Positions 1-6,141 of a DNA stretch of 11,603 nt are shown one piece after another. This DNA comes from CADCTB01 sp036269435. GTDB taxonomy: Bacteria > Actinomycetota > Acidimicrobiia > Acidimicrobiales > AC-14. A program made the position numbers and the translations under genes. Position 1 is the stretch's first letter, and each line of letters starts with the position of its first letter. Where the stretch lies: positions 1 to 11,603 of the forward strand of contig DATASA010000024.1 in the NCBI GenBank assembly GCA_036269435.1, written 5' to 3'. The notes beneath the pieces were generated by a model that worked only from the letters and a program-made list of their open reading frames with translations, was not told where the DNA came from and did not search any database.

Positions 1-2325
1 GTCGTCAACGTCCCAGCCGACCAGCCGACGATCCAGGCCGGCATCGACGCGGCCGTCGCGGGCGACACCGTCGTCGTGGCGCCGGGGACCTACCACGAGC
101 ACATCGACTTCAAGGGCAAGGCCATCGAGGTCCGTAGCGCCTCCGGCCCCGCGACCACCACGATCGACGGTGACAACACGAACACGGTCGTGGTCTTCCA
201 TTCGAGCGAGACCCGCGCGTCCGTGCTCCGGGGCTTCACCATCACGCACGGGCTCGTGGCGCACGACCAGCCGCTCGCCTTCGCCGGCGGGGGCATCGGG
301 ATCGACGGCTCGTCGCCCACGATTGTCGGGAACGTGGTGACGGCCAACGCGGCCGGAGGCCACTCCGGAGCGGGTATCGGCGCTCTGTTCGGCGCGGCCC
401 TGATCCAGGACAACCAGATCGTCGGAAACGACGCGGGTCAGTATGGCGCCGGCGGAGGGATCTTCGCCGGCGATGCGGTCGAGATCGCGGGAAACCTCAT
501 CGAGGACAACTCCGCCGGCGGTGGGGCAGGCATCCTCATCTTCGGTGGAACGCCAACGGTCCGGGACAACGTCATCCGGGGGAACACCGCGGCCGCCTTC
601 AACGGCGGGGGCCTGAACATCGGCGGGGCAAACATCGGCGGCGGCGGCGTGTACGTCGACAACCTCGTGGTCGGCAACACGGCCGACGTTCTCGGAGGCG
701 GCGTCTGGTTGCACGACACGGGCACCACGAACCCGCCGTCTCTGCTGAACAACACGATCGTCGGGAATCAGGCACCGACGGGTTCGGCCATCGGTGGCGA
801 CAACGCCGCGGCGACGATCGTCGACAACGTCGTCGTCGGTCCATCGGCGGACAGCCTCGTCTCGTGCACGGGCACGGCGGTGTCCGGCGCGGCCTTCTCT
901 TACAACGACCTCTACAACGCGACGGCGTCGCCCGTGGCCGGCTGCGCCGACCCCACCGGCACGAGCGGCAACGTCGCCGTCGACCCGCGGTTCGTGGCGT
1001 CGGCCGCGTCGCCCGCCGACTACCACCTGCAGCCCGGTTCGCCGGCGATCGACGCCGGAGATCCGGCCCCCGCCACGCTGCCGCCCGCCGACTTCGGCGG
1101 CGCGCCCCGGATCACGGACGGCAACGGCGACGGCATCCCCGTCGTCGACATGGGTGCCTACGAGGCGGCGGGCACGGCGGTGATCGGGGAGCGGTTCCAC
1201 CCGCTGGTGCCGGCGCGGATCCTCGACACCCGGTTCGGCGTCGGGGCTCCTGCCGCGAAGCTCGGCCCGGCAGCCACCCTGACCCTGCCCGTCACCGGCC
1301 ACGGCGGGATCCCGGCGACCGGCGTGTCCGCCGTCGTGCTCAACGTGACCGTGACCCAGCCCACCGCGCCGAGCTTCCTGACCGCCTGGCCCACGGGTGT
1401 ACCGCTGCCGCTGGCCGCCAACCTCAACTTCCTCGCCGGCCAGACGGTTCCGAACCTCGTCACGGTCAAGGTCGGCGACGGCGGGTCGGTGAACCTGTAC
1501 AACGCAGCCGGCTCGACCGACATCGTGGCCGACGTGGCCGGGTGGTACGGGGCCGGCGGCTCGACCAGCGGCGCGAGGTACACGAGCGTCCTGCCGGCGC
1601 GGATCCTCGACACCCGGCTCGGGGTGGGCGCCCCGGCGGCCATGGTCGGCCCCGGTTCCACGCTCACCCTGCCGGTGACGGGTCACGGCGGCATCCCGGC
1701 GACCGGCGTTTCCGCCGTCGTGCTCAACGTGACCGTGACCCAGCCGACCGCGCCGAGCTTCCTGACGGCCTGGCCCGCCGGCGTCCCGCTGCCGCTGGCC
1801 GCCAACCTGAACTTCCTGCCCGGCCAGACGGTGCCCAACCTGGTGGTCGTCAAGGTGGGCGACGGCGGGGCGATCAACCTCTACAACGCCGCAGGGTCGA
1901 CCCACATCGTGGCCGATGTCGCCGGATGGTTCGGCGACGACGGCGGCCCGGGCGGCTCCGGCTACACGAGCGTCCTGCCGGCGCGGATCCTCGACACCCG
2001 CTTCGGTGTGGGCGCCCCCGCGGCCATGGTGGGCCCGGGTTCGACGCTCACCCTGCCGGTGACGGGCCACGGCGGCATCCCGGCGGCCGGCGTCTCCGCC
2101 GTCGTGCTCAACGTGACCGTGACCCAGCCCACCGCGCCGAGCTTCCTGACGGCCTGGCCCGCCGGCGTCCCGCTGCCGCTGGCCGCCAACCTGAACTTCC
2201 TGCCCGGCCAGACGGTGCCCAACCTCGTGGTGGTCAAGGTGGGCGCCGGCGGGGCCGTCAACCTCTACAACGCGGCCGGCGCGACCCACATCGTGGCCGA
2301 CGTGGCCGGGTGGTACTCGGGCTGA
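1..2325 (+). CDS. Secreted beta-helix protein with three C-terminal repeats (5' partial)
   Basis: The reading frame is open from base 1, and the first in-window residues (VVNVPADQPTIQAGIDAAV, then GDTVVVAPGTY) are the usual opening of pectate-lyase-like right-handed beta-helix proteins. The true start and any signal peptide therefore lie upstream, and the GTG at 76 is internal. In-window residues about 30-280 are Gly/Asn-rich helix rungs (GNxVxxNxAGGGGG pattern). Residues about 320-390 carry DPRF, DYHL, SPAIDAGD, DFGG and DMGAYE, the signature of choice-of-anchor Q domains that close such helices. Residues 399-774 are three repeats of about 128 residues (LDTR, VVLNVTVTQPTAPSFLTAWP, NLNF, TVPNLV, VNLYN, HIVADVAGW) of a kind common in exported actinobacterial proteins. 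I see no catalytic residues I can assign, no sortase motif and no C-terminal membrane helix; the protein ends at DVAGWYSG. The likely role is surface or extracellular binding or structure, possibly on polysaccharide; this is inference. Confidence 0.85.
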   Translation, partial: VVNVPADQPTIQAGIDAAVAGDTVVVAPGTYHEHIDFKGKAIEVRSASGPATTTIDGDNTNTVVVFHSSETRASVLRGFTITHGLVAHDQPLAFAGGGIGIDGSSPTIVGNVVTANAAGGHSGAGIGALFGAALIQDNQIVGNDAGQYGAGGGIFAGDAVEIAGNLIEDNSAGGGAGILIFGGTPTVRDNVIRGNTAAAFNGGGLNIGGANIGGGGVYVDNLVVGNTADVLGGGVWLHDTGTTNPPSLLNNTIVGNQAPTGSAIGGDNAAATIVDNVVVGPSADSLVSCTGTAVSGAAFSYNDLYNATASPVAGCADPTGTSGNVAVDPRFVASAASPADYHLQPGSPAIDAGDPAPATLPPADFGGAPRITDGNGDGIPVVDMGAYEAAGTAVIGERFHPLVPARILDTRFGVGAPAAKLGPAATLTLPVTGHGGIPATGVSAVVLNVTVTQPTAPSFLTAWPTGVPLPLAANLNFLAGQTVPNLVTVKVGDGGSVNLYNAAGSTDIVADVAGWYGAGGSTSGARYTSVLPARILDTRLGVGAPAAMVGPGSTLTLPVTGHGGIPATGVSAVVLNVTVTQPTAPSFLTAWPAGVPLPLAANLNFLPGQTVPNLVVVKVGDGGAINLYNAAGSTHIVADVAGWFGDDGGPGGSGYTSVLPARILDTRFGVGAPAAMVGPGSTLTLPVTGHGGIPAAGVSAVVLNVTVTQPTAPSFLTAWPAGVPLPLAANLNFLPGQTVPNLVVVKVGAGGAVNLYNAAGATHIVADVAGWYSG
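1195..2322 (+). repeat. Three in-frame tandem repeats with exact 384-bp period
   Basis: Units lie at 1195-1578, 1579-1962 and 1963-2322; the last one lacks the linker. The landmark coding for PARILDTR recurs at exactly 384-bp spacing (128 codons). Units 2 and 3 share a 95-bp stretch without a mismatch (1747-1841 against 2131-2225), including third codon positions, whereas unit 1 is more diverged. The inter-unit linkers (GAGGSTSGAR, GDDGGPGGSG) are Gly/Ser-rich and differ from each other. The array encodes the C-terminal half of the beta-helix protein. Confidence 0.95.
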
Positions 2326-2332
2326 GCGGGCC

Positions 2333-2797
2333 TCAACCGGGCGCCGCGCCTCCGGCCGCGCTCCGGGCCTCGACGAAGGCCATGCGCATCTGGTTCAGGG
2401 CCTGGCGCAGCGGCGCCTCGTTCTCGGCCAGCCGGGGGCCCAGGGCGTCGAGCACGCCGGCCAGCGCGTCGATGGCGATCTGGGCGTCGGCCAGGTGGGG
2501 CGGCTCCTGGCCCAGGTGCAGCGCGGCCAGCTCGATGAGGCCGATGCAGTGGTTCGCCACGACGATCGCCGCCGGGGCCCGGAGCATCTGCTCCTGGATG
2601 GCGCGCAGCTCGGCCTGCATCTCCTCGTCGCCGACGTCGATGTCGTCGCCGATGTCGTCGCCGATGTCGTCGCCGGTGTCGTCGCCGGTGCCCGGGCCGG
2701 ACGGGCCGCGGCGGCCGGGAGCGCCCGGAGCGCCGGGGCCGCCGGGCTCGTCCCGGGGGATGGGCCGTTCACCGGAGGGTGTCCAGAACGTACTCAT
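2333..2797 (-). CDS. DUF1844 domain protein
   Basis: This encodes a 154-residue cytoplasmic protein of unknown biochemical function. Residues 1-58 are a low-complexity head: the opening STFWTPSGERPIPRDEP resembles actinobacterial DUF1844 proteins as I recall them, followed by a Gly/Pro-rich stretch and an acidic GDD(I/T) tandem. Residues about 60-145 form an alpha-helical domain with the DUF1844 pattern: ANHCIGLIELAALHLG, DAQIAIDALAGVLDALG and LRQALNQMRMAFVEA. The gene is divergent from infC, and a DUF1844 gene next to infC is, from memory, a common actinobacterial arrangement; that placement hints at a link with translation, which is unproven. The ATG start at 2797 is preceded on its strand by TAGGGT about 6 nt upstream, which could serve as a -10 box of a leaderless transcript or as a weak AGGG binding site. 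The stop lies 7 bp from the stop of the convergent beta-helix gene. Confidence 0.82.
   Translation of the reverse strand: MSTFWTPSGERPIPRDEPGGPGAPGAPGRRGPSGPGTGDDTGDDIGDDIGDDIDVGDEEMQAELRAIQEQMLRAPAAIVVANHCIGLIELAALHLGQEPPHLADAQIAIDALAGVLDALGPRLAENEAPLRQALNQMRMAFVEARSAAGGAAPG
2639..2686. repeat. 12-bp tandem repeat in the DUF1844 gene
   Basis: Three exact copies of GATGTCGTCGCC (2639-2650, 2651-2662, 2663-2674) are followed by one copy with a single change (2675-2686, GGTGTCGTCGCC) and a partial copy. On the minus strand they encode the acidic GDDI/GDDT linker of the DUF1844 protein. The 12-bp unit preserves the frame, so changes in copy number would lengthen or shorten the linker by four residues without disrupting the gene. 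Confidence 0.9.
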
Positions 2798-2930
2798 GCT
2801 GGTACCCTAGGCCCACAACTGAATACCGAAAGCGGGGCTCGCGCCCCCACCCGGCCACCGGCAATGCAAGCGCAGTACGAAGAAGTCGAAGAGCGGTAGG
2901 TGTGCGCCGAGGTTGATCGACCGCCCAGGG

Positions 2931-2962
2931 CGGACGTTGCTTTCCGACGTCCGTCTTTTTTC
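2931..2962 (+). terminator. Intrinsic terminator-like hairpin in the infC leader
   Basis: CGGACGT (2931-2937) pairs perfectly with ACGTCCG (2947-2953) across a 9-nt loop and is followed at once by TCTTTTTTC (2954-2962). A T-tract this long is striking in DNA of about 70% GC. No plus-strand gene ends nearby (the closest upstream plus-strand stop is at 2325), and the infC ribosome binding site begins 16 nt downstream. It therefore most likely acts as a conditional terminator on the infC transcript and not as the end of another unit. Confidence 0.65.
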
Positions 2963-2977
2963 TGTCCCCGAAGACCC

Positions 2978-2983
2978 AAGGAG
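2978..2983 (+). promoter_or_regulatory. infC ribosome binding site (AAGGAG)
   Basis: AAGGAG ends 9 nt before the ATA at 2993. A TGA in the infC frame at 2984-2986 lies directly after it and rules out any start further upstream. Spacing and strength favour initiation at ATA 2993 over GTG 3050, which has no comparable binding site. Confidence 0.75.
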
Positions 2984-2992
2984 TGATGCCGC

Positions 2993-3598
2993 ATACCCGC
3001 ACCGGAAACCGCCGACCTCAGGATCAACGACCGGATCCGGGCGCGCGAAGTGCGCCTCGTCGACCCAGATGGCAACCAGCTCGGGATCAAGACCCTGCCG
3101 GAGGCCCTCTCGATCGCCAGGGAGCTGGAACTGGACCTGGTGGAGGTGGCCCCGCTCGCCGAGCCGCCGGTGTGCCGGATTCTGAACTACGGCAAATGGA
3201 AGTACGAGGCGGCCCAGCGGGACAAGGAGTCCCGCAAGAAGGCCAGCACCAGCTCGATCAAGGAGATGAAGTACCGGCCCAAGATCGGCGGCGGAGACTT
3301 CGAGACCAAGACCCGCAAGGTCGGCGAGTTCATCGACGAGGGTCACAAGGTCAAGATCACGATCATGTTCCGGGGCCGTGAGGTCGCCCATCCCGAGTTG
3401 GGCAAGCGCATCCTCGACCGCATCGCCGAGCAGCTCCCCCTGGCCAAGGTGGAGGCCGCACCCAAGCTCGACGGGCGCAACATGGTGATGGTCCTCGCTC
3501 CGGACCGTCGGGCCAAGGCGGCGGCCAAGGCGGGCGGTTCCGAGACGTCGACCGAGTCTTCACCCCAGGCACCGCCCGATATCCCACCCGCCGGCTGA
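2993..3598 (+). CDS. infC: Translation initiation factor IF-3
   Basis: IF-3 binds the 30S subunit, keeps it apart from 50S and checks start-codon/initiator-tRNA pairing. The predicted protein is 201 residues. The N-terminal domain (residues 9-75) carries RINDRIRAREVRLVDPDG and NQLGIKTLPEAL, then DLVEVAPLAEPPVCRILNYG and KWKYE. A basic linker follows (KESRKKASTSSIKEMKYRPK), then the C-terminal domain with HKVKITIMFRGRE, HPELGKRIL and DGRNMVMVLAP, and a short Ala/Ser/Pro tail. The first conventional start (GTG 3050) would remove RINDRIRARE, which the family conserves. Upstream of that motif the only plausible codon before the in-frame stop is ATA at 2993, at good distance from AAGGAG. Non-canonical starts are known for infC (AUU in Escherichia coli) and underlie autoregulation; AUA here is my reading. 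It is the first gene of the infC-rpmI-rplT cluster, ending 29 bp before rpmI. Confidence 0.96.
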   Translation: MPAPETADLRINDRIRAREVRLVDPDGNQLGIKTLPEALSIARELELDLVEVAPLAEPPVCRILNYGKWKYEAAQRDKESRKKASTSSIKEMKYRPKIGGGDFETKTRKVGEFIDEGHKVKITIMFRGREVAHPELGKRILDRIAEQLPLAKVEAAPKLDGRNMVMVLAPDRRAKAAAKAGGSETSTESSPQAPPDIPPAG

Positions 3599-3627
3599 CC
3601 GGCCCCGGCCAGCGAACGGAGAACGCA

Positions 3628-3822
3628 ATGCCGAAGATGAAGACACACCGGGGAGCGGCCAAGCGCTTCAAGGTGACCGGGACCGGCCGCATCGTGCGGC
3701 GCAAGGCCTTCCGGTCGCACATCCTGGAGAAGAAGTCGTCGGTCCGCACCCGTCGCCTGGCTCGTGAGGCCGAGGTCACCGGCGGGGACAAGGCCCAGGT
3801 CAAGCGCATGCTCGGCCTGTAG
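3628..3822 (+). CDS. rpmI: 50S ribosomal protein L35
   Basis: This 64-residue, strongly basic protein has the standard bL35 sequence: it opens MPKMKTHRGAAKRFKVTGTG, continues with RIVRRKAFRSHILEKKS and ends KRMLGL, at the usual family length. L35 is a component of the large ribosomal subunit. The ATG is preceded by CGGAGA with about 6 nt spacing. It sits between infC and rplT, the classical IF3-L35-L20 arrangement, in which L35 is co-transcribed with its neighbours. Nothing is unusual in the coding sequence. Confidence 0.98.
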   Translation: MPKMKTHRGAAKRFKVTGTGRIVRRKAFRSHILEKKSSVRTRRLAREAEVTGGDKAQVKRMLGL

Positions 3823-3842
3823 GTAGCACCACGAAGCAGTAA

Positions 3843-3900
3843 CAGTCCTCCCGCCCGCTCCTCGGACTGCGGCGGCGAGGATGTCCGCCGGCAGAAGGAG
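3843..3900 (+). promoter_or_regulatory. Paired hairpins in the rpmI-rplT spacer, overlapping the rplT ribosome binding site
   Basis: Hairpin 1 is CAGTCC (3843-3848) with GGACTG (3864-3869) around a 15-nt C-rich loop. Hairpin 2 is CGGCGG (3870-3875) with CCGCCG (3885-3890) around a 9-nt loop. Loop 1 TCCTC (3859-3863) is complementary to loop 2 GAGGA (3877-3881), and loop 1 CTCCT (3858-3862) is also complementary to AGGAG (3896-3900) of the rplT binding site. The pairings compete, so the spacer could open or hide the rplT start. L20 is known to regulate its own operon in Escherichia coli and Bacillus subtilis; whether this element binds L20 is inference. Confidence 0.4.
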
Positions 3901-3911
3901 AATGCGAAATC

Positions 3912-4274
3912 ATGGCCAGGGTCAAGCGCGCGGTCCACGGTCGCAAGCACCACCGCGCCGTCCTCGAACAGGCCAAGGGGTACTACGGCAACCGCAGCCG
4001 GAGCTACAAGTCCGCCAACGAGGCGGTCATGCACGCCCTGCACTACGCCTACCGGGACCGGCGGGCCCGCAAGGGTGACTTCCGCCAGCTCTGGATCCAG
4101 CGCATCAACGCCGGATGCCGCCAGCACGGCATGAGCTACAGCCGGTTCATCTCCGGTCTGCGCGAAGCCGGGGTGGAGGTGGACCGCAAGGTCCTGGCCG
4201 ACCTGGCCGTCACCGACCCCGCTGCATTCGCCGGGCTGGTCAAGCTGGCAGGGGAGAGCCGCCAGGCGTCGTGA
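3912..4274 (+). CDS. rplT: 50S ribosomal protein L20
   Basis: This 120-residue protein matches bL20 throughout: MARVKRAVHGRKHHRAVLEQ, AKGYYGNRSRSYKSANEAVM, then YRDRRARKGDFRQLWIQRIN, MSYSRFISGLREAGVEVDRK and VLADLAVTDPAAF. L20 binds 23S rRNA early in 50S assembly, and in several bacteria it also represses its own operon. The basic N-terminal extension and globular C-terminal domain are both complete. The ATG at 3912 follows AAGGAG (3895-3900) with an 11-nt spacer, slightly long; the nearer ATG at 3902 is out of frame and only 1 nt from the binding site. The stop TGA overlaps the GTG start of the next gene (GTGA at 4271-4274). Confidence 0.98.
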   Translation: MARVKRAVHGRKHHRAVLEQAKGYYGNRSRSYKSANEAVMHALHYAYRDRRARKGDFRQLWIQRINAGCRQHGMSYSRFISGLREAGVEVDRKVLADLAVTDPAAFAGLVKLAGESRQAS

Positions 4275-5089
4275 CACCGGGGCTCCGCCCGACCCACGTG
4301 CCCGCCGGCGGCGGTGGCCTGGCGTTCACGTCGGGCCGGGTCAAGCGGTTGCGCCAGCTCTTGGCACGACCGGCCTTGCGCCACCGGGAGCGGGCGTTCG
4401 TGATCGAAGGGCCGACCCTGCTGGGCGACGCCCTGGACGCCGGCGTGGTGCTCGAGAGCGTGTTCGTCGGGCCGGGCCCGGCACCCGAGGTCGTGGCCCG
4501 GGCCGTCGCCGCCGGCGTTGCGGTGTTCGACATGGCGCCCGGCGTCCTCGAGCGGGTGGCGGACACGGTGACCCCACAGCCGGTCCTGGCGGTGGCCGCA
4601 GCCGTCGATGTCGACCTCGACGCGTTGGCCGGCGCGTCGTTGGTGGTCGTCTGCGTCGACATACGCGACCCCGGCAACCTCGGTACGGTGCTACGCAGCG
4701 CCGAAGCAGCGGGGGTCGGCGGGATAATCTGCTGTGACGGCTCGGTCGACATCTACAACCCGAAGTGTGTGCGGGCATCGGCCGGCTCGCTGTTCCACAC
4801 ACGGATCGTGGCTAGAGGAGACCCGGTGGAAGTGCTCGGCACGGTGGGCGGTTGGGGCCTGCGCCGGCTGGGCACGCGAGCGCACGGCGGTGAGCGCTAC
4901 ACCCGGGCCGACCTGACCGCCCCGACGGCGCTCGTCCTGGGCAACGAGGCCTCCGGCCTGCCCGAGGGCGCCGCGGCTGCGTTGGACGGGTGGGTCACCA
5001 TCCCCATGGCCGGCCGCGCCGAGTCGCTGAACGTCGGAATGGCGGCGGCGGTGCTCTGCTTCGAGGCCGCCCGCCAGCGCGCTTCATGA
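4271..5089 (+). CDS. TrmH/SpoU-family RNA 2'-O-methyltransferase
   Basis: This is a SAM-dependent enzyme of the SPOUT class, expected to methylate a ribose 2'-OH in rRNA or tRNA; the target nucleotide cannot be read from sequence. The protein has 272 residues. Residues 20-110 are the substrate-binding domain (SGRVKRLRQLL, RERAFVIEGPTLLGDAL, VLAVAA). The catalytic knot domain shows motif 1 at 129-149 (VDIRDPGNLGTVLRSAEAAG, including the conserved Asn and Arg), motif 2 at 221-231 (LVLGNEASGLP) and motif 3 at 243-263 (TIPMAGRAESLNVGMAAAV). The GTG at 4271 is chosen because it overlaps the rplT stop by 4 bp; GTG 4298 is the alternative. Its own stop overlaps the kinase start (ATGA at 5086-5089). 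A methyltransferase directly after rplT fits a role in ribosome maturation. Confidence 0.9.
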   Translation: MTPGLRPTHVPAGGGGLAFTSGRVKRLRQLLARPALRHRERAFVIEGPTLLGDALDAGVVLESVFVGPGPAPEVVARAVAAGVAVFDMAPGVLERVADTVTPQPVLAVAAAVDVDLDALAGASLVVVCVDIRDPGNLGTVLRSAEAAGVGGIICCDGSVDIYNPKCVRASAGSLFHTRIVARGDPVEVLGTVGGWGLRRLGTRAHGGERYTRADLTAPTALVLGNEASGLPEGAAAALDGWVTIPMAGRAESLNVGMAAAVLCFEAARQRAS

Positions 5090-6141
5090 CCGACCTCGCG
5101 CCGGACCGGATGCCCGACGGCGTGCTGGAGATCGACGCCGCGTGCGTCATCCGTTCCGCCAACGCCGCGGTGGCCGACCTGACCGGCTATCCGGCAGCGC
5201 AGCTCGTCGGCCGGGGGCTGGTCGACATCCTGCGCCCGCGGCGCAGCGACGGAGGCGCCCTGCTGGAGGACGGGTGGCACCGGTCGGCGACCTTGCGGTC
5301 GGTGAGCCGCATCCCCGAGCAGGACGTCCGGCTGAGGGATGCCCGCGGCCGGGAGATCCGCGCCCTGGTCACCGGCCGCTACGAGCGCGACGCCGAGGGA
5401 AACCTCACCGGCGCCGTCCTCGTGCTCCGCGACGGCGCACGGCGCCGGTCGAGCGCAGGTGACGGGATCGAGATCATCTCCACCGTGAGCCACGAGCTGC
5501 GCTCACCCTTGACGTCGGTCAAGGGGTACACCAGCCTGCTGCTCAACCGCTGGGACCGCCTGGCCGAGGACCAGAAGCGGATGATGCTCGAGCAGGTCCA
5601 CCACGACGCCGACCGCGTCACCCGCCTGGTCACCGAGCTGCTCGACATCAGCCGCCTGGAGAGCGGGCGGCTCGTGCTGCGCCGGCAGATGGTGGACCTC
5701 GTCGCCCTCGTCACCGGTGTGCTCGAGAAGGTGCGGATGATGGAGGCCACGTTGGCGGCCGAGGTCAACTTTCCCGATAATTGCCCACGTGTCTACGCCG
5801 ACCCCGACAAGATCGAGCAGGTGTTGACCAACCTGGTGGAAAACGCGGCCAAGTACGCCGACCCGCGCAGCATGCGGGTGTCCGGCGTGGTGGAGGACGG
5901 CCAGGTCACGGTGTCCGTCGCCGACAAGGGAGAGGGCATTCCCGAATCGGATCTTCCGCGGGTGTTCACCAAGTTCTTCCGGCGGGCCGAGACCCGCCCC
6001 ACCGGCTCCGGGCTCGGGCTCTGGATCAGCCGGGGCCTGGTCGAGGCCCACGGGGGCCGGCTCGTCGTCGAGTCCGAGGTCGGCCGGGGATCGGTGTTCC
6101 ACTTCAGCCTCCCCATCGCCCCGCCGGACGATCTTCAGTGA
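5086..6141 (+). CDS. Soluble PAS-domain sensor histidine kinase
   Basis: This 351-residue kinase autophosphorylates on histidine and would pass the phosphate to a response regulator. Residues about 10-115 form a PAS domain (GVLEIDAACVIRSANAAVAD, LTGYPAAQLVGRGLVDILRP). The HisKA dimerisation domain has its H-box at 132-150 (STVSHELRSPLTSVKGYTS, with His136 as phospho-acceptor). The ATPase domain shows the N-box (EQVLTNLVENAAKYA, Asn253), G1 (VADKGEGIP), an F-box (FTKFFRR) and G2 (TGSGLGLWIS), all intact. No membrane segment or signal peptide is visible, so the input should be cytoplasmic. The ATG overlaps the methyltransferase stop (ATGA), and the stop overlaps the pheS GTG. There is no response regulator in the window, making it an orphan. 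From memory, Streptomyces carries an orphan kinase in the same place between the methyltransferase and pheS. Confidence 0.93.
   Translation: MTDLAPDRMPDGVLEIDAACVIRSANAAVADLTGYPAAQLVGRGLVDILRPRRSDGGALLEDGWHRSATLRSVSRIPEQDVRLRDARGREIRALVTGRYERDAEGNLTGAVLVLRDGARRRSSAGDGIEIISTVSHELRSPLTSVKGYTSLLLNRWDRLAEDQKRMMLEQVHHDADRVTRLVTELLDISRLESGRLVLRRQMVDLVALVTGVLEKVRMMEATLAAEVNFPDNCPRVYADPDKIEQVLTNLVENAAKYADPRSMRVSGVVEDGQVTVSVADKGEGIPESDLPRVFTKFFRRAETRPTGSGLGLWISRGLVEAHGGRLVVESEVGRGSVFHFSLPIAPPDDLQ

Larger units (their letters stand above)
2798..2992 (+). promoter_or_regulatory. Divergent intergenic region / infC 5' leader
   Basis: These 195 bp separate the DUF1844 start from the infC start and must hold promoters for both directions, but no convincing -35/-10 pair for infC can be read. 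Visible elements are GGTACC and CCTAGG palindromes near 2801-2812; an 11-codon ORF (2864-2899, ATG to TAG) without a clear ribosome binding site; an imperfect palindrome GGTTGATCGACC (2911-2922); a compact inverted repeat CCGCCC-A-GGGCGG (2921-2933); and a terminator-like hairpin (2931-2962). The last two share 2931-2933, so they cannot form together. This is the layout expected of an attenuated leader, but no ligand or protein binding site is identified. Confidence 0.5.

Noticed and set aside
76..78. GTG at 76 as start of the beta-helix protein
   Set aside because: The frame is open to base 1, and the preceding 25 codons encode the conserved beta-helix N-terminal motif, so this GTG is internal.
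2629..2690. Tandem 12-bp repeats as a CRISPR array or iteron origin
   Set aside because: The units are contiguous without spacers and lie inside a coding sequence, encoding a GDD linker.
864..2810. 648-codon plus-strand frame overlapping the beta-helix gene and the DUF1844 gene
   Set aside because: It is out of frame with the well-supported beta-helix protein and Arg/Pro-rich throughout; a shadow of the repeats.
3050..3052. GTG at 3050 as start of infC
   Set aside because: It would remove the conserved RINDRIRARE segment and lacks a well-spaced binding site, whereas ATA 2993 has one.
2807..3391. 194-codon minus-strand frame opposite the infC leader and infC 5' half
   Set aside because: infC is unambiguous on the plus strand; the antisense frame shows no recognisable family.
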